The notes below the pieces were generated by a model. That model did no database searches and had not been told where the DNA came from. It saw nothing but the letters and a program-made list of their open reading frames with translations. The position numbers and the translations under genes were made by a program. From Ruminococcus sp. (GTDB taxonomy: Bacteria > Bacillota > Clostridia > Oscillospirales > Ruminococcaceae), in NCBI GenBank assembly GCA_029060305.1, contig JAIDUG010000050.1:1-64000 (forward strand): a DNA stretch of 64,000 nt, in the 5' to 3' direction. This document shows positions 17,201 to 24,608 of this stretch, one piece after another. Numbering within the stretch: the stretch's first letter is position 1; every line of letters begins with the position of its first letter.

Positions 17201-17968
17201 TTCGAATATGAGTTTGTGAAAATCGATAACGTAAATGAGGACGATTCAGTTTATGAAAGTAAAGAAGAATCTGTTGTGGCAGATGATGATTTATACAATA
17301 AGATAAAAAATATTATTTATAATAAATACGACAGCAGTTTTTCACAAATGCCTGCAAAATACAGCGTTACACAGCTTACCGGCAAAAACAGATTAAACAG
17401 TGAGATTGATTTCAAGCTGAAACGCCCTGCATTTATGTCCGAAAAAACAATACTTACAGGTGCTGAACGTGGTACAGCTATACATACATTTTTCCAGTAC
17501 TGTATTTTTGAAAATGCCATAAACAATCCGGAAAACGAAATAAAACGCATTACTGATATGGGATATATAAGTCCGGCACAGTCGGAAGTCATCGCCCCTG
17601 AAAAAGTAAAGGCATTTTTTGAAAGTATTCTTTATCAGCGTATAAAGAATGCCATCAACGTATGGCGTGAAAAGAAATTCACGGTTGCAGTTTCGGAGCT
17701 TGATATAAAAAACGATATAATAGAAAAGTTGCAGAAATCCGACAGTATGATAAAAGGTATTATAGACCTTATGTTTGAGGAAGATGACGGACTTGTTATT
17801 GTTGACTATAAATCAGACAGAGGTGTTTCAGAAAAGCACCTTGCAGAACGCTATAAAATGCAGATACAGCTTTACAAGTCAGCTATGGAACTCATTACCG
17901 GAAAATCTGTAAAGGAAACTTATCTCTATTCAATTGAAATGGAAAAAGCCATTCCGATAGAGTTGTAA
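14249..17968 (+). CDS. addA: ATP-dependent helicase-nuclease subunit AddA
   Basis: UvrD-like helicase fused to a RecB nuclease domain; partner of AddB. The 1239 residues include Walker A SAAAGSGKTAVL near the N terminus, IMIDEYQDSN (Walker B), VGDVKQSIYRFR, VMTLHKSKGLEF and RLMYVGFTRAKQKL (helicase motifs III-VI), and the C-terminal nuclease motif IVDYKSDRG. All helicase and nuclease motifs appear intact. Starts at 14249 overlapping the addB stop. Confidence 0.96.
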   Translation: MNSTTEPKNKINSSVKWTKEQENTINAVNSSLIVSAAAGSGKTAVLTERLVKLISNPESGVRADRIIAVTFTNDAASELKKRLDKKLSRLIKENPSDTHLIQQQILLQNAKISTINSFCFEILRDHITDEGITSGFRVIEETYNKVLKSQAMDELIEYYSQNEYDKLSFMYDCFCKNNIDRIRIVIEDVDRFLSSVAFTDEWLDTAVSEYRKDFQNTIYYKCLMENLDKALAISEECCDELAKAFDGDTTNKKYNDTLEKLNIESVRIKSFSNKLMNGIIPDKDEIDNVTTFVKGISKDRKPKYSFNEYNWNTMLKKRGIYKNCVKKARAFCEDFENTFSLSAKVTEILVEMVKEYQSLLWKKKCEKNAISFDDGERIALKILSKRDEDGNIVQSETAKQIADFYDIIMIDEYQDSNNKEDMIFKLISKDYHLDENGRPMYGSNAFLVGDVKQSIYRFRLTNPENFIATVESSEKYTPTSNAINKKIALNKNFRSSREVINFVNYIFSRIMSRKCGDVDYNSDEEILHFGATAYDNDGSDRLTHIAFIKETNTEDENDNDEEKSQSVRNKNDKPNAEALYTARKIKEMLDSGAEVICENGEKRPCRPSDFCILLRKNKSIKTYTKALEKLGIPSNSKEEKGYLQSYEITVLINLLKIIDNPLLDVPMTAVMTSPMYMFKISEIAYIKSIDNTLPLFSVMQNMVSNNNVSHNSGLVERCIRFLKSLENFRLDSITMTVGELINKIYDTTDFISVMQLYSDGERKRANLRALIHHARNYENFVSFENNGGLGGFLRHIDTIIQNDKDFEQIRSSAPSGDYVSVMTLHKSKGLEFTFVFIAETDPSNNNDKSIVLCSPDGKIGYTLYENSPESYKLTKYNTYQKDSIKEENERNDRSESMRLMYVGFTRAKQKLFINLKINEKIIKKIETLISNYNEDISEQACEYKFFSEWLWLCLMQHTDFEDIAKEIDIDSHLNLPEPLCNDRIFEYEFVKIDNVNEDDSVYESKEESVVADDDLYNKIKNIIYNKYDSSFSQMPAKYSVTQLTGKNRLNSEIDFKLKRPAFMSEKTILTGAERGTAIHTFFQYCIFENAINNPENEIKRITDMGYISPAQSEVIAPEKVKAFFESILYQRIKNAINVWREKKFTVAVSELDIKNDIIEKLQKSDSMIKGIIDLMFEEDDGLVIVDYKSDRGVSEKHLAERYKMQIQLYKSAMELITGKSVKETYLYSIEMEKAIPIEL

Positions 17969-17978
17969 AAAAAACACT

Positions 17979-18005
17979 AAAGCCGTTCCGGAATGGAACG
18001 GCTTT
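17979..18005. terminator. Hairpin terminator between addA and htrA (convergent)
   Basis: AAAGCCGTTCC (17979-17989) pairs with GGAACGGCTTT (17995-18005). On the minus strand it is followed by AGTGTTTTTTTT, the better terminator, ending htrA. On the plus strand it lies 11 bases after the addA stop but has only a short T stretch. Confidence 0.8.
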
Positions 18006-18050
18006 AATGAAAGTAAGGAGAAGTATGAAATAAAATGAATATTGCTTTAA

Positions 18051-19439
18051 TCAGTTGTCGTCAACGCTTGTTTCGTCACCGAATGGTGTTCCTTTGTCAG
18101 CATTGGCTTCCTGTAAGATAACGTCAATCTTTATATCTTCACCGGCTCTTGTAATCGTAAGAGTGAGAGTTTCACCGGCTTTGTGATTGCTTTTTATTTT
18201 GTTGAGTTCGTCAGCAGTGGTAACGGGTTCACCGTCAGCATCTATAATAACGTCACCTTTCTGTATACCTGCGAGGTCACCTGCTCCGCCTTCCTGAACG
18301 CTCTGCACACAAACACCGAGCGGAATATCATAATAGCGTGAGACGGATTCAGTAACGTCAACGGTTGAAATGCCAATCTGCGGTCTGCCTTTTACGTACT
18401 TGTAATTTATAAGGTCGTCAATGATAATTTTTGCTTCATTTATAGGAATTGCGAAACCGAGACCCTCAACGCTTGCAGACCCATAGCTTGATGACATTTT
18501 AGCGGAATTTATACCAATAACCTGTCCGCAACTGTTGAGAAGAGGTCCGCCGGAGTTACCGGAATTTATAGCGGCATCTGTCTGAATAAGCGTCATGCTT
18601 TTTTCGTTTATGTCAATTTTTCTGTTCTTTGCGGAAACAATACCGCTTGTTACCGAACCGAACAAATCAAAACCGAGAGGATTTCCGACAGCTATTACAA
18701 GTTCGCCGACCCTCAAATCTTCACTGCTACCAAATTCGGCAGGTGTGAGACCGGTTTCATTTACTTTCAAAACGGCTATATCTGTTTCTGTATCGTAAGC
18801 TATTATTTTAGCTTCGTGTTCTGTTTCGTCGCTGAAAACAACCGATACCTCAACGGCTTCACCACATTTATATTCTTCATCCTCATAAATAACGTGGGCA
18901 TTTGTAATTATATAACCGTCACTTGACATCACAATTCCTGTACCTGTTGCACGTAATTCCTGAGTTTGCGGTTGCTGAGGTATACCAAAGCCCCAGCCCC
19001 AGCCCATACCGCTGTAATCGGGTGTATATTCAAATGTTGAAGCAACTCCCACAACGGACGGCATAATTGTATCCACTATATCCGGAAGTGACTTCGCATC
19101 TGCACGAGAAGCTATTTCGATAAGGCTTGGAATATCTTTTGTTTCGGGATTTTCTGCAATGGAACTATCGGGAAGACTTTGCTGTACAACTGCCCTTGAA
19201 GTTTCAGTGTTGCTTTGGCTGTCGTCAAAATCCGATACTTCAATTTTGTCAGCATTCATATACTTGTATACCTGTACAGAACCACCGCCGACCACTACCA
19301 TTGACAATACAAAGGCTATTGCTTTAAGTCCTGTATGTTTTTTAGGATTTTTCGGACTGGAATTATTCTCATAAATAAAAGATGATGAGTTTTGATAATT
19401 GTTTTTATCATCGTTGTTAAACGGATAATTGTCTGACAT
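18051..19439 (-). CDS. HtrA/DegP-like membrane-anchored serine protease with PDZ domain
   Basis: A surface protease/chaperone that degrades misfolded exported proteins. The 462 residues have a Pro/Asn-rich cytosolic head, one membrane helix (LKAIAFVLSMVVVGGGSVQV), a trypsin-like domain with the full triad (TNAHVI, TDIAVLKV, NSGNSGGPL) and a C-terminal PDZ domain (LAGIQKGDVIIDADGEPV). ATG 19439 follows GGAAAGGAAGTTTC; upstream in-frame codons lack a ribosome site. Probably monocistronic; it likely works with the two signal peptidases and trigger factor in export quality control. Confidence 0.94.
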   Translation of the reverse strand: MSDNYPFNNDDKNNYQNSSSFIYENNSSPKNPKKHTGLKAIAFVLSMVVVGGGSVQVYKYMNADKIEVSDFDDSQSNTETSRAVVQQSLPDSSIAENPETKDIPSLIEIASRADAKSLPDIVDTIMPSVVGVASTFEYTPDYSGMGWGWGFGIPQQPQTQELRATGTGIVMSSDGYIITNAHVIYEDEEYKCGEAVEVSVVFSDETEHEAKIIAYDTETDIAVLKVNETGLTPAEFGSSEDLRVGELVIAVGNPLGFDLFGSVTSGIVSAKNRKIDINEKSMTLIQTDAAINSGNSGGPLLNSCGQVIGINSAKMSSSYGSASVEGLGFAIPINEAKIIIDDLINYKYVKGRPQIGISTVDVTESVSRYYDIPLGVCVQSVQEGGAGDLAGIQKGDVIIDADGEPVTTADELNKIKSNHKAGETLTLTITRAGEDIKIDVILQEANADKGTPFGDETSVDDN

Positions 19440-19553
19440 AAGAAACTTCCTTTCCGGTTTCGTTTTTATTTTATAATTATTATTATAAACATTTATGTGA
19501 TAAAAATATGATAGCATACAGAAAAAAATATCATTTAATGTGAAATATAAGAA

Positions 19554-19585
19554 AAAAGAACAGGTTTCAGACCTGTTCTTTTTAA
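19554..19585. terminator. Terminator downstream of the thioesterase gene
   Basis: AGAACAGGT and ACCTGTTCT flank TTCAG, with A and T runs on the two sides, so it can act in both directions; its likely use is to end the minus-strand unit 19597-21843. Confidence 0.8.
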
Positions 19586-19596
19586 CAAATTCAGAA

Positions 19597-19989
19597 TTAC
19601 TTAATTTTTGAGTAGGTTTTCTGTATGAATTTCGTACCGTTTACAAGGAAACGTCTGTGAGTACCCTCGCCGATAATACCTGTTTCATCAGAAGCCTTTA
19701 CACTGAAAACAAATTCACGACCGTTTATTTCTGTAAGTGTTGCAGTAGCTGTAACTTTCATTCCATTCGGAGTAGCTGAAACGTGTTTTACATTTATTTC
19801 AGTACCTACTGTTGTCTCGTCATTTTCGAGGTAATCAGCAAGACAGTTACAAGCGGACTTTTCCATAAGAGCCACCATAAAAGGAGTAGCAAATACTTCG
19901 AGACTACCGCTTTCCGCATTTACTGCAAGCTCTCTGTCCGATACTGTTATTTCTGCTGTACCGGAAATATTTGTTTCTATGTTTTTCAT
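19597..19989 (-). CDS. FlK-like hotdog-fold acyl-CoA thioesterase
   Basis: A 130-residue hotdog protein resembling fluoroacetyl-CoA thioesterase. The FlK catalytic set is Thr42, Glu50 and His76; here Thr35, Glu43 and His69 occur with exactly the same spacing (segments FATPFMVALMEKSA and VKHVSATP), and the C-terminal EGTHRRF is also family-like. Fluoroacetate detoxification need not be the role: such proteins are common in clostridia and may clear unwanted short acyl-CoAs. It starts three bases after the LtaS-like gene, in one operon. Confidence 0.85.
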   Translation of the reverse strand: MKNIETNISGTAEITVSDRELAVNAESGSLEVFATPFMVALMEKSACNCLADYLENDETTVGTEINVKHVSATPNGMKVTATATLTEINGREFVFSVKASDETGIIGEGTHRRFLVNGTKFIQKTYSKIK

Positions 19990-19992
19990 TAA

Positions 19993-21843
19993 TTATTCCT
20001 CCTCTGTAGGAACAAGAAGTTCTTCGGGTATCGGACAAGGTGAATAAACGTCGCCGATTACTCTGTCATAAGTAAGCATATCAAGCTGTTCATTACGTGG
20101 TACTTCGCTTGCATACTCTTCTGAATAAACCGGAATTTCTTTCATATATTCCATCATAGTATCAATGAAAGCATCGCGCGGAGCGTCAATAATATTCATA
20201 AGAACATACGGCATATAGAAAAATGATACATTTTCTTCAGGTACTGACGAATAATCAGCATCGTAATTGCTCCACAGGAAATAGTGCTGTTCATAAAGTT
20301 CACTACAGTTTGAACCGTTGAGACCAAGCTGATTATAAACGCTTGTTTCGCCTCTGAGTGACGGGAAATGGTCTCCCACAAAAAGTATCAATGTAGGCTC
20401 GTCAATTTTCTTGATGTTTTCAAGAAATTCTGTAAGACCTTCGTTTGTATGCTGAACCCATGTGAGATAGTTTGTAATTTCATCGCCGTCGCCCTGGTCG
20501 TAAGGCTGATGATTCTGCATTGTTGTAGTGTGAATATAAATCGGGTCGTCAGTAGTTTTAATAAGGTCTACAAGCTGATTGTAAACGGTCTTGTCATCTA
20601 CATATGTTCCGAAATGTTCAACCGGCACTGTAAAATCCGATTCACCTGTCTGGTCGTTATGGAAAATCATAGTATCAAAACCGAATCTTCCATATATTCG
20701 TGAACGGCTATAGAAACTGCTCTGGAATGGGTGAACGTAAGCGGTTGAGTAACCCCAGTTCTTGTAATACTGTGCAAGTGCAGGCTGTTCACGTGAAGCA
20801 AGTTCTCTCTGTGGCATATTCGGAGTATTTATTCCACGTACAGGAAGTCCGAAAAGGAGTTCAAATTCTGAACGTACAGTCCAGCTTGCGTAAGTAGGGG
20901 TAATAGTAGTACCCGCATAACCCTCCTGACGTGCCTTGTCAAAACCTTCATAATATTTGTCATCTATGTTAAGTTCTTCAAATACTCTGAAATCAGCATA
21001 TGATTCACTCATAACAACAATTACATTCGGTTTTGTACCGCCGTTGAAATCGTTGTTTTCCTTGTGTTCTTCCTCAACTATTTCTGTAATATGTTGGTCG
21101 TCGTAATTTTCCGGCTCTGTAAGACGGTTTGCGTAACTTTCGGAAGCGGTCTGTACTATGAACGCTAAGAAACTGTTACTCTGAAATTTTTCGTTAAGTT
21201 TGAAAGTGTTTGTAGCCTTTGTGGTATCTACACCGAAAACCTTATATACTGACGAGTAGAAAGCAGGAATTAAAATAAGTCCGGCACATGGAATCACGCA
21301 CGCACAGGCTGTAATTACACGTCTTATCGGTCTTATTTTGAATTTCGGGTTGAAATAGAACGAAAGTGCTATAAAGGCTATTACTATCAGGCAATAAATA
21401 ACAAGTCGTGGTGTTATCTTTATGTACGCAAACGATTTGAGGCTTTTAACACTGCGGAAAAGTTTCATATCAGAAAGTATCAGGTGATTTCCGTTAGTAC
21501 CGTACTTGAAAAGCTCCGTGATACTCAGTGCCATATATACAAAACTCTGCACGGCAATTGAAATCCAACCTGAGCGGAACAGTGCAAGTAAAAATATAAA
21601 CAGAATAGATGTCAGGAATAAGTCGAATAATATAACAGACGGTCGGCTTGCAAAAAATTCAAGATATGGTATAAACCCTTTGAACTGGTTGATTTCCGCC
21701 ATACTCATTATGAATAACGGAAAAACAAGCATAATTGCAAGGTTTATTTTCGGGTGTAAGTCTGTCTGCTTGTTGTGTTTGTCCTGAAACGCTTTAAAAC
21801 GTTCAATAATCGTTTTCTTTTCAACAATTGAGTCTGTAGTCAT
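19993..21843 (-). CDS. LtaS-like phosphoglycerol transferase/sulfatase-family membrane protein
   Basis: Polytopic enzyme of the lipoteichoic acid synthase/alkaline-phosphatase superfamily. The 616 residues have about five N-terminal membrane helices (33-195) and an extracellular sulfatase-fold domain (about 270-600). Active-site features are VVMSESY (Glu280, metal), SWTVRSEFELLFGLP (Thr322, the nucleophile position), QNHQPY (His445) and FVGDHFPS (Asp491/His492). It probably transfers glycerol phosphate to build LTA or decorates another glycan. Own promoter at 21874-21902; ATG follows GGGGAGGATATTTA. Confidence 0.9.
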   Translation of the reverse strand: MTTDSIVEKKTIIERFKAFQDKHNKQTDLHPKINLAIMLVFPLFIMSMAEINQFKGFIPYLEFFASRPSVILFDLFLTSILFIFLLALFRSGWISIAVQSFVYMALSITELFKYGTNGNHLILSDMKLFRSVKSLKSFAYIKITPRLVIYCLIVIAFIALSFYFNPKFKIRPIRRVITACACVIPCAGLILIPAFYSSVYKVFGVDTTKATNTFKLNEKFQSNSFLAFIVQTASESYANRLTEPENYDDQHITEIVEEEHKENNDFNGGTKPNVIVVMSESYADFRVFEELNIDDKYYEGFDKARQEGYAGTTITPTYASWTVRSEFELLFGLPVRGINTPNMPQRELASREQPALAQYYKNWGYSTAYVHPFQSSFYSRSRIYGRFGFDTMIFHNDQTGESDFTVPVEHFGTYVDDKTVYNQLVDLIKTTDDPIYIHTTTMQNHQPYDQGDGDEITNYLTWVQHTNEGLTEFLENIKKIDEPTLILFVGDHFPSLRGETSVYNQLGLNGSNCSELYEQHYFLWSNYDADYSSVPEENVSFFYMPYVLMNIIDAPRDAFIDTMMEYMKEIPVYSEEYASEVPRNEQLDMLTYDRVIGDVYSPCPIPEELLVPTEEE

Positions 21844-21873
21844 TAAATATCCTCCCCATAAAATAATAAATAA

Positions 21874-21902
21874 AATATATCATAATTACGCACAAATTTC
21901 AA
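21874..21902 (-). promoter_or_regulatory. Promoter of the LtaS-like operon
   Basis: Minus-strand TTGAAA (21902-21897), 17 bases, TATATT (21879-21874) with TGA before the -10. Confidence 0.7.
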
Positions 21903-21993
21903 GCTATACTGACAAAATATCATCTTTTTATCACGCAATTCAGCGGTTTAGTAATCATGCACGTAAAAAGAAACTTGTTTTTGTGAAATGTGA

Positions 21994-22584
21994 CTATATT
22001 TTCAGCCAGCCTTTTTTTACCGCATCTTCTATAATGGCGTTTATGACTTCTGCGAGGTCTGAGGAAATTTCGGAAGTATTTCTGTTGCGTGCGGAAACCT
22101 GCTCGCTGTAAATATCATGTTCTTTCCATGATATACCATTTTTGGAATAGTTCAATATAAGAGGTTGTATTTTGTCGAGTACTCCTGCAAACTTTGCTTC
22201 ATTTGTCTGACCGTCTTCAAACTCACGCCATAGTCTGTAAAATTCTTCTTTCTGGTCGTCGGGAAGCAGTCCGAAGATTCTCTGTGCGGATTTTTCTTCA
22301 CGCAAGGCTTTTGTTTTGTAACCCTCTTCATCATAACAATAAGTATCACCGGCATCAATTTCCACAACGTCGTGAATCAGAAGCATTTTCATTATTTTGA
22401 AAGTATCCACCTTTGAATTTGCGTACTCGTCAAGCAGAAAAGCCATTACTGCAATATGCCAGCTATGTTCCGCATCATTTTCCTTTCTGTTCTCGTGTAA
22501 AACATAGGTCTGTCTGTAAAGATTTTTCATTCTGTCAAGTTCAATCATAAACTCAAGTTGTTTTTTCAGTCTGTCAGTAATCAT
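21994..22584 (-). CDS. HD-domain phosphohydrolase (YfbR/HDDC2-like)
   Basis: A 196-residue HD-superfamily protein, probably a 5'-deoxynucleotidase or related nucleotide phosphatase. Metal ligands are visible in order: H in NDAEHSWH, HD in LLIHDVVEIDAGD, and a downstream Asp (VLDKIQPLI). No signal peptide. The start ATG 22584 lies 12 bases after the SDR gene stop at 22597, with GAGGGGT between, so the two form an operon. Physiological substrate not deducible. Confidence 0.87.
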   Translation of the reverse strand: MITDRLKKQLEFMIELDRMKNLYRQTYVLHENRKENDAEHSWHIAVMAFLLDEYANSKVDTFKIMKMLLIHDVVEIDAGDTYCYDEEGYKTKALREEKSAQRIFGLLPDDQKEEFYRLWREFEDGQTNEAKFAGVLDKIQPLILNYSKNGISWKEHDIYSEQVSARNRNTSEISSDLAEVINAIIEDAVKKGWLKI

Positions 22585-22596
22585 TTAAACCCCTCC

Positions 22597-23301
22597 TCAG
22601 ATAACCATACCGCCATTTACTGCAATAACCTGTCCGGTAATGTATTCTGCCTTGTCGGAAGCAAGAAAAACTACAGAATCGGCAACGTGTTCCGGAGTAC
22701 CGAAAAATCTTAATGGTATTTCTTTTTTTATTGAATCGAGTTCCTCAGCAGTAAAACGACTGTTCATTTCCGTCATTATGAAACCAGGTGAAACACAATT
22801 TACACGTATTCCGGACGGTGCAACTTCTTTTGCAAGTGCTTTTGTAAAACCTATTATTCCTGCTTTTGTGGTTGAGTAGTCCACTTCACATGAAGCACCT
22901 ACCTGTCCCCACATTGACGAGATATTAATAATACAACCTGATTTTTCGTGTATCATGTACGGCAGAAATGCACGTGAACAATTAAGAGTGCCATTCAGAT
23001 TTATATCCATAATCCTTGACGATTTTTCATGGGAAATTCCAGTGAATAATTCTATTTCAGAAATTCCGGCATTGTTTACAAGTAAATCTGTTTTTCCGAT
23101 TTGTCGGGATATTCTTTCAACTTCTTCCCTGTCGGAAACGTCAAATTTCAGTGCTTTTCCGGAAATTTCTTCCGCAAGTCTGATTGCTTTTTCTTCTGAA
23201 TGAAGATAATTTACTATCACATAATAACCGTCCTCAGCAAGTTTTCTGCATATTGCCTGACCAATACCGCCAGTACCGCCGGTAACAAGTGCTGTTTTCA
23301 T
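22597..23301 (-). CDS. Short-chain dehydrogenase/reductase (FabG-like)
   Basis: NAD(P)-dependent oxidoreductase of 234 residues with the classical SDR set: TGGTGGIGQ cofactor motif, NNAG (VNNAGIS), catalytic Ser in INISSMWG, YSTTK catalytic Tyr/Lys, and a C-terminal GGM end. It resembles 3-oxoacyl-ACP reductase FabG or acetoacetyl reductases, but no other fatty acid synthesis gene is adjacent, so the substrate is open. ATG 23301 follows AAGGAGTGA. Confidence 0.88.
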   Translation of the reverse strand: MKTALVTGGTGGIGQAICRKLAEDGYYVIVNYLHSEEKAIRLAEEISGKALKFDVSDREEVERISRQIGKTDLLVNNAGISEIELFTGISHEKSSRIMDINLNGTLNCSRAFLPYMIHEKSGCIINISSMWGQVGASCEVDYSTTKAGIIGFTKALAKEVAPSGIRVNCVSPGFIMTEMNSRFTAEELDSIKKEIPLRFFGTPEHVADSVVFLASDKAEYITGQVIAVNGGMVI

Positions 23302-23373
23302 AAAAAAATCACTCCTTTGTGTTGACTGAATATAATTATAGCACATCGTAAAATAAAAATCCAGTGACAATAC

Positions 23374-23402
23374 TTGAAATATTTGTAAATTCGTGGTATA
23401 AT
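23374..23402 (+). promoter_or_regulatory. Promoter of the ynzC-cdd operon
   Basis: TTGAAA (23374-23379), 17 bases, TATAAT (23397-23402) preceded by TGG (extended -10). Confidence 0.8.
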
Positions 23403-23436
23403 TAAAACAAAATTTTGAAATATGAGGAGTTTTTAT

Positions 23437-23637
23437 ATGAATCAGAAAAAAATTGACCGTATAAATGAGCTTGCACGCAAGTCAAAAAGTGTGGGGCTTA
23501 CGGAAGAAGAAAAAGCTGAACAGACAGAGTTACGCAACGAATACAGACAGTCGGTTGTAGGAAATCTTGCCTCACAACTGAACAATACCTATGTTGTAAC
23601 TCCCGACGGAAAAAAACGCAAAGTCGGTAAGAACTGA
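23437..23637 (+). CDS. UPF0291/DUF896 family protein (YnzC-like)
   Basis: A 66-residue soluble protein of the YnzC family: [20 protein letters not shown] and ELRNEYRQ are the conserved helical hairpin, followed by [10 protein letters not shown]. Function unknown in all members, though one B. subtilis paralogue is linked to the SOS response. ATG 23437 follows GAGGAGT; an in-frame ATG at 23422 lies before that site. Followed after 12 bases by cdd. Confidence 0.92.
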   Translation: MNQKKIDRINELARKSKSVGLTEEEKAEQTELRNEYRQSVVGNLASQLNNTYVVTPDGKKRKVGKN

Positions 23638-23649
23638 GGTGATTTTTTT

Positions 23650-24030
23650 ATGAAAGACGCTGATTTTTTTGCACTCGCTGTTAAAGCCTCCGAAAAATCC
23701 TATTCGCCGTACAGCAATTTCAAAGTAGGTGCTGTTCTTCTTACAAAGGACGGACAGATTTTTACAGGTTGCAACATCGAAAATGCTTCATATTCGCTGA
23801 CAATGTGTGCTGAACGTACCGCATTTTTCAAGGCTGTCTCGTCGGGATTCAGGGACTTCAAAGCTATTGCTATTGCAGGAAGTTCTGACGGTGACTTCTC
23901 AAAACCTTGTATACCGTGCGGTGCTTGTCTGCAAGTAATGGCAGAATTATGTGACGATAATTTTATGATTGTACTTGCTGATGGTGTTTACAGGCTGTCG
24001 GAGTTTCTGCCGAAAAGGTTTACACTATGA
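23650..24030 (+). CDS. cdd: Cytidine deaminase
   Basis: Zinc enzyme deaminating cytidine and deoxycytidine for pyrimidine salvage. The 126 residues have SPYSNFKVGA, TGCNIENASYSLTMCAERTA (Cys and Glu of the active site) and PCIPCGACLQV (two zinc cysteines). Homotetrameric short form. GAGGTGA precedes the ATG, and the stop overlaps the next gene by four bases. Confidence 0.96.
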   Translation: MKDADFFALAVKASEKSYSPYSNFKVGAVLLTKDGQIFTGCNIENASYSLTMCAERTAFFKAVSSGFRDFKAIAIAGSSDGDFSKPCIPCGACLQVMAELCDDNFMIVLADGVYRLSEFLPKRFTL

Positions 24031-24608
24031 GAAAGATATATGCAGTTTACAACGACAAAACGATAAGAGTATATCAGGCTTTCAACAAACATATAGCAAC
24101 GGAAGCAGTGAAGCTCGGTACTTTCGGGAAGTCTTTCAAGCGTGAGAGAATGACTTGGATTAAACCGTCGTTTCTTTGGATAATGTACCGCTCAGGTTGG
24201 GCGGAAAAGGAAAATCAGGAAAATATTCTTGCGATTGACATAAAGCGTGACGGTTTTGACGAAATACTCAGTAATGCGGTTATGTCGTCATATAACGAAA
24301 ATATGGGAATTTCCCGTGAGGAATGGAAAAAACAAATAGCTTTATCAGAAGTACGCTGTCAGTTTGACCCCGACAGAGATATTTTCGGAAATCCTCAGCA
24401 GACAAGGGCAATACAATTAGGTCTGCGTGGGAAAATGGTTGAAAAATATATAAACGACTGGATTGTAAACATAACTGATATTACAGACCATGTAAAATAT
24501 CTTAAGTCGCTCAGAGACAGCGGAAAACTTACGCCGGAAGAGTTGCCACAGGAAAAGGAATATCCGGTAAATATAATTGTTATAGGAGGACTAAATGTTA
24601 AGGGATAA
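24027..24608 (+). CDS. DUF4291 family protein
   Basis: A 193-residue soluble protein recognised as DUF4291 by YQAFNKHIA, RMTWIKPSFLWIMYRSGW and RAIQLGLRG. Function unknown. Translationally coupled to cdd (ATGA at 24027) and its end overlaps the next gene by 14 bases. The conserved WIKPSF and basic/aromatic residues suggest a nucleotide or nucleic-acid binding role, but that is inference. Confidence 0.88.
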   Translation: MRKIYAVYNDKTIRVYQAFNKHIATEAVKLGTFGKSFKRERMTWIKPSFLWIMYRSGWAEKENQENILAIDIKRDGFDEILSNAVMSSYNENMGISREEWKKQIALSEVRCQFDPDRDIFGNPQQTRAIQLGLRGKMVEKYINDWIVNITDITDHVKYLKSLRDSGKLTPEELPQEKEYPVNIIVIGGLNVKG

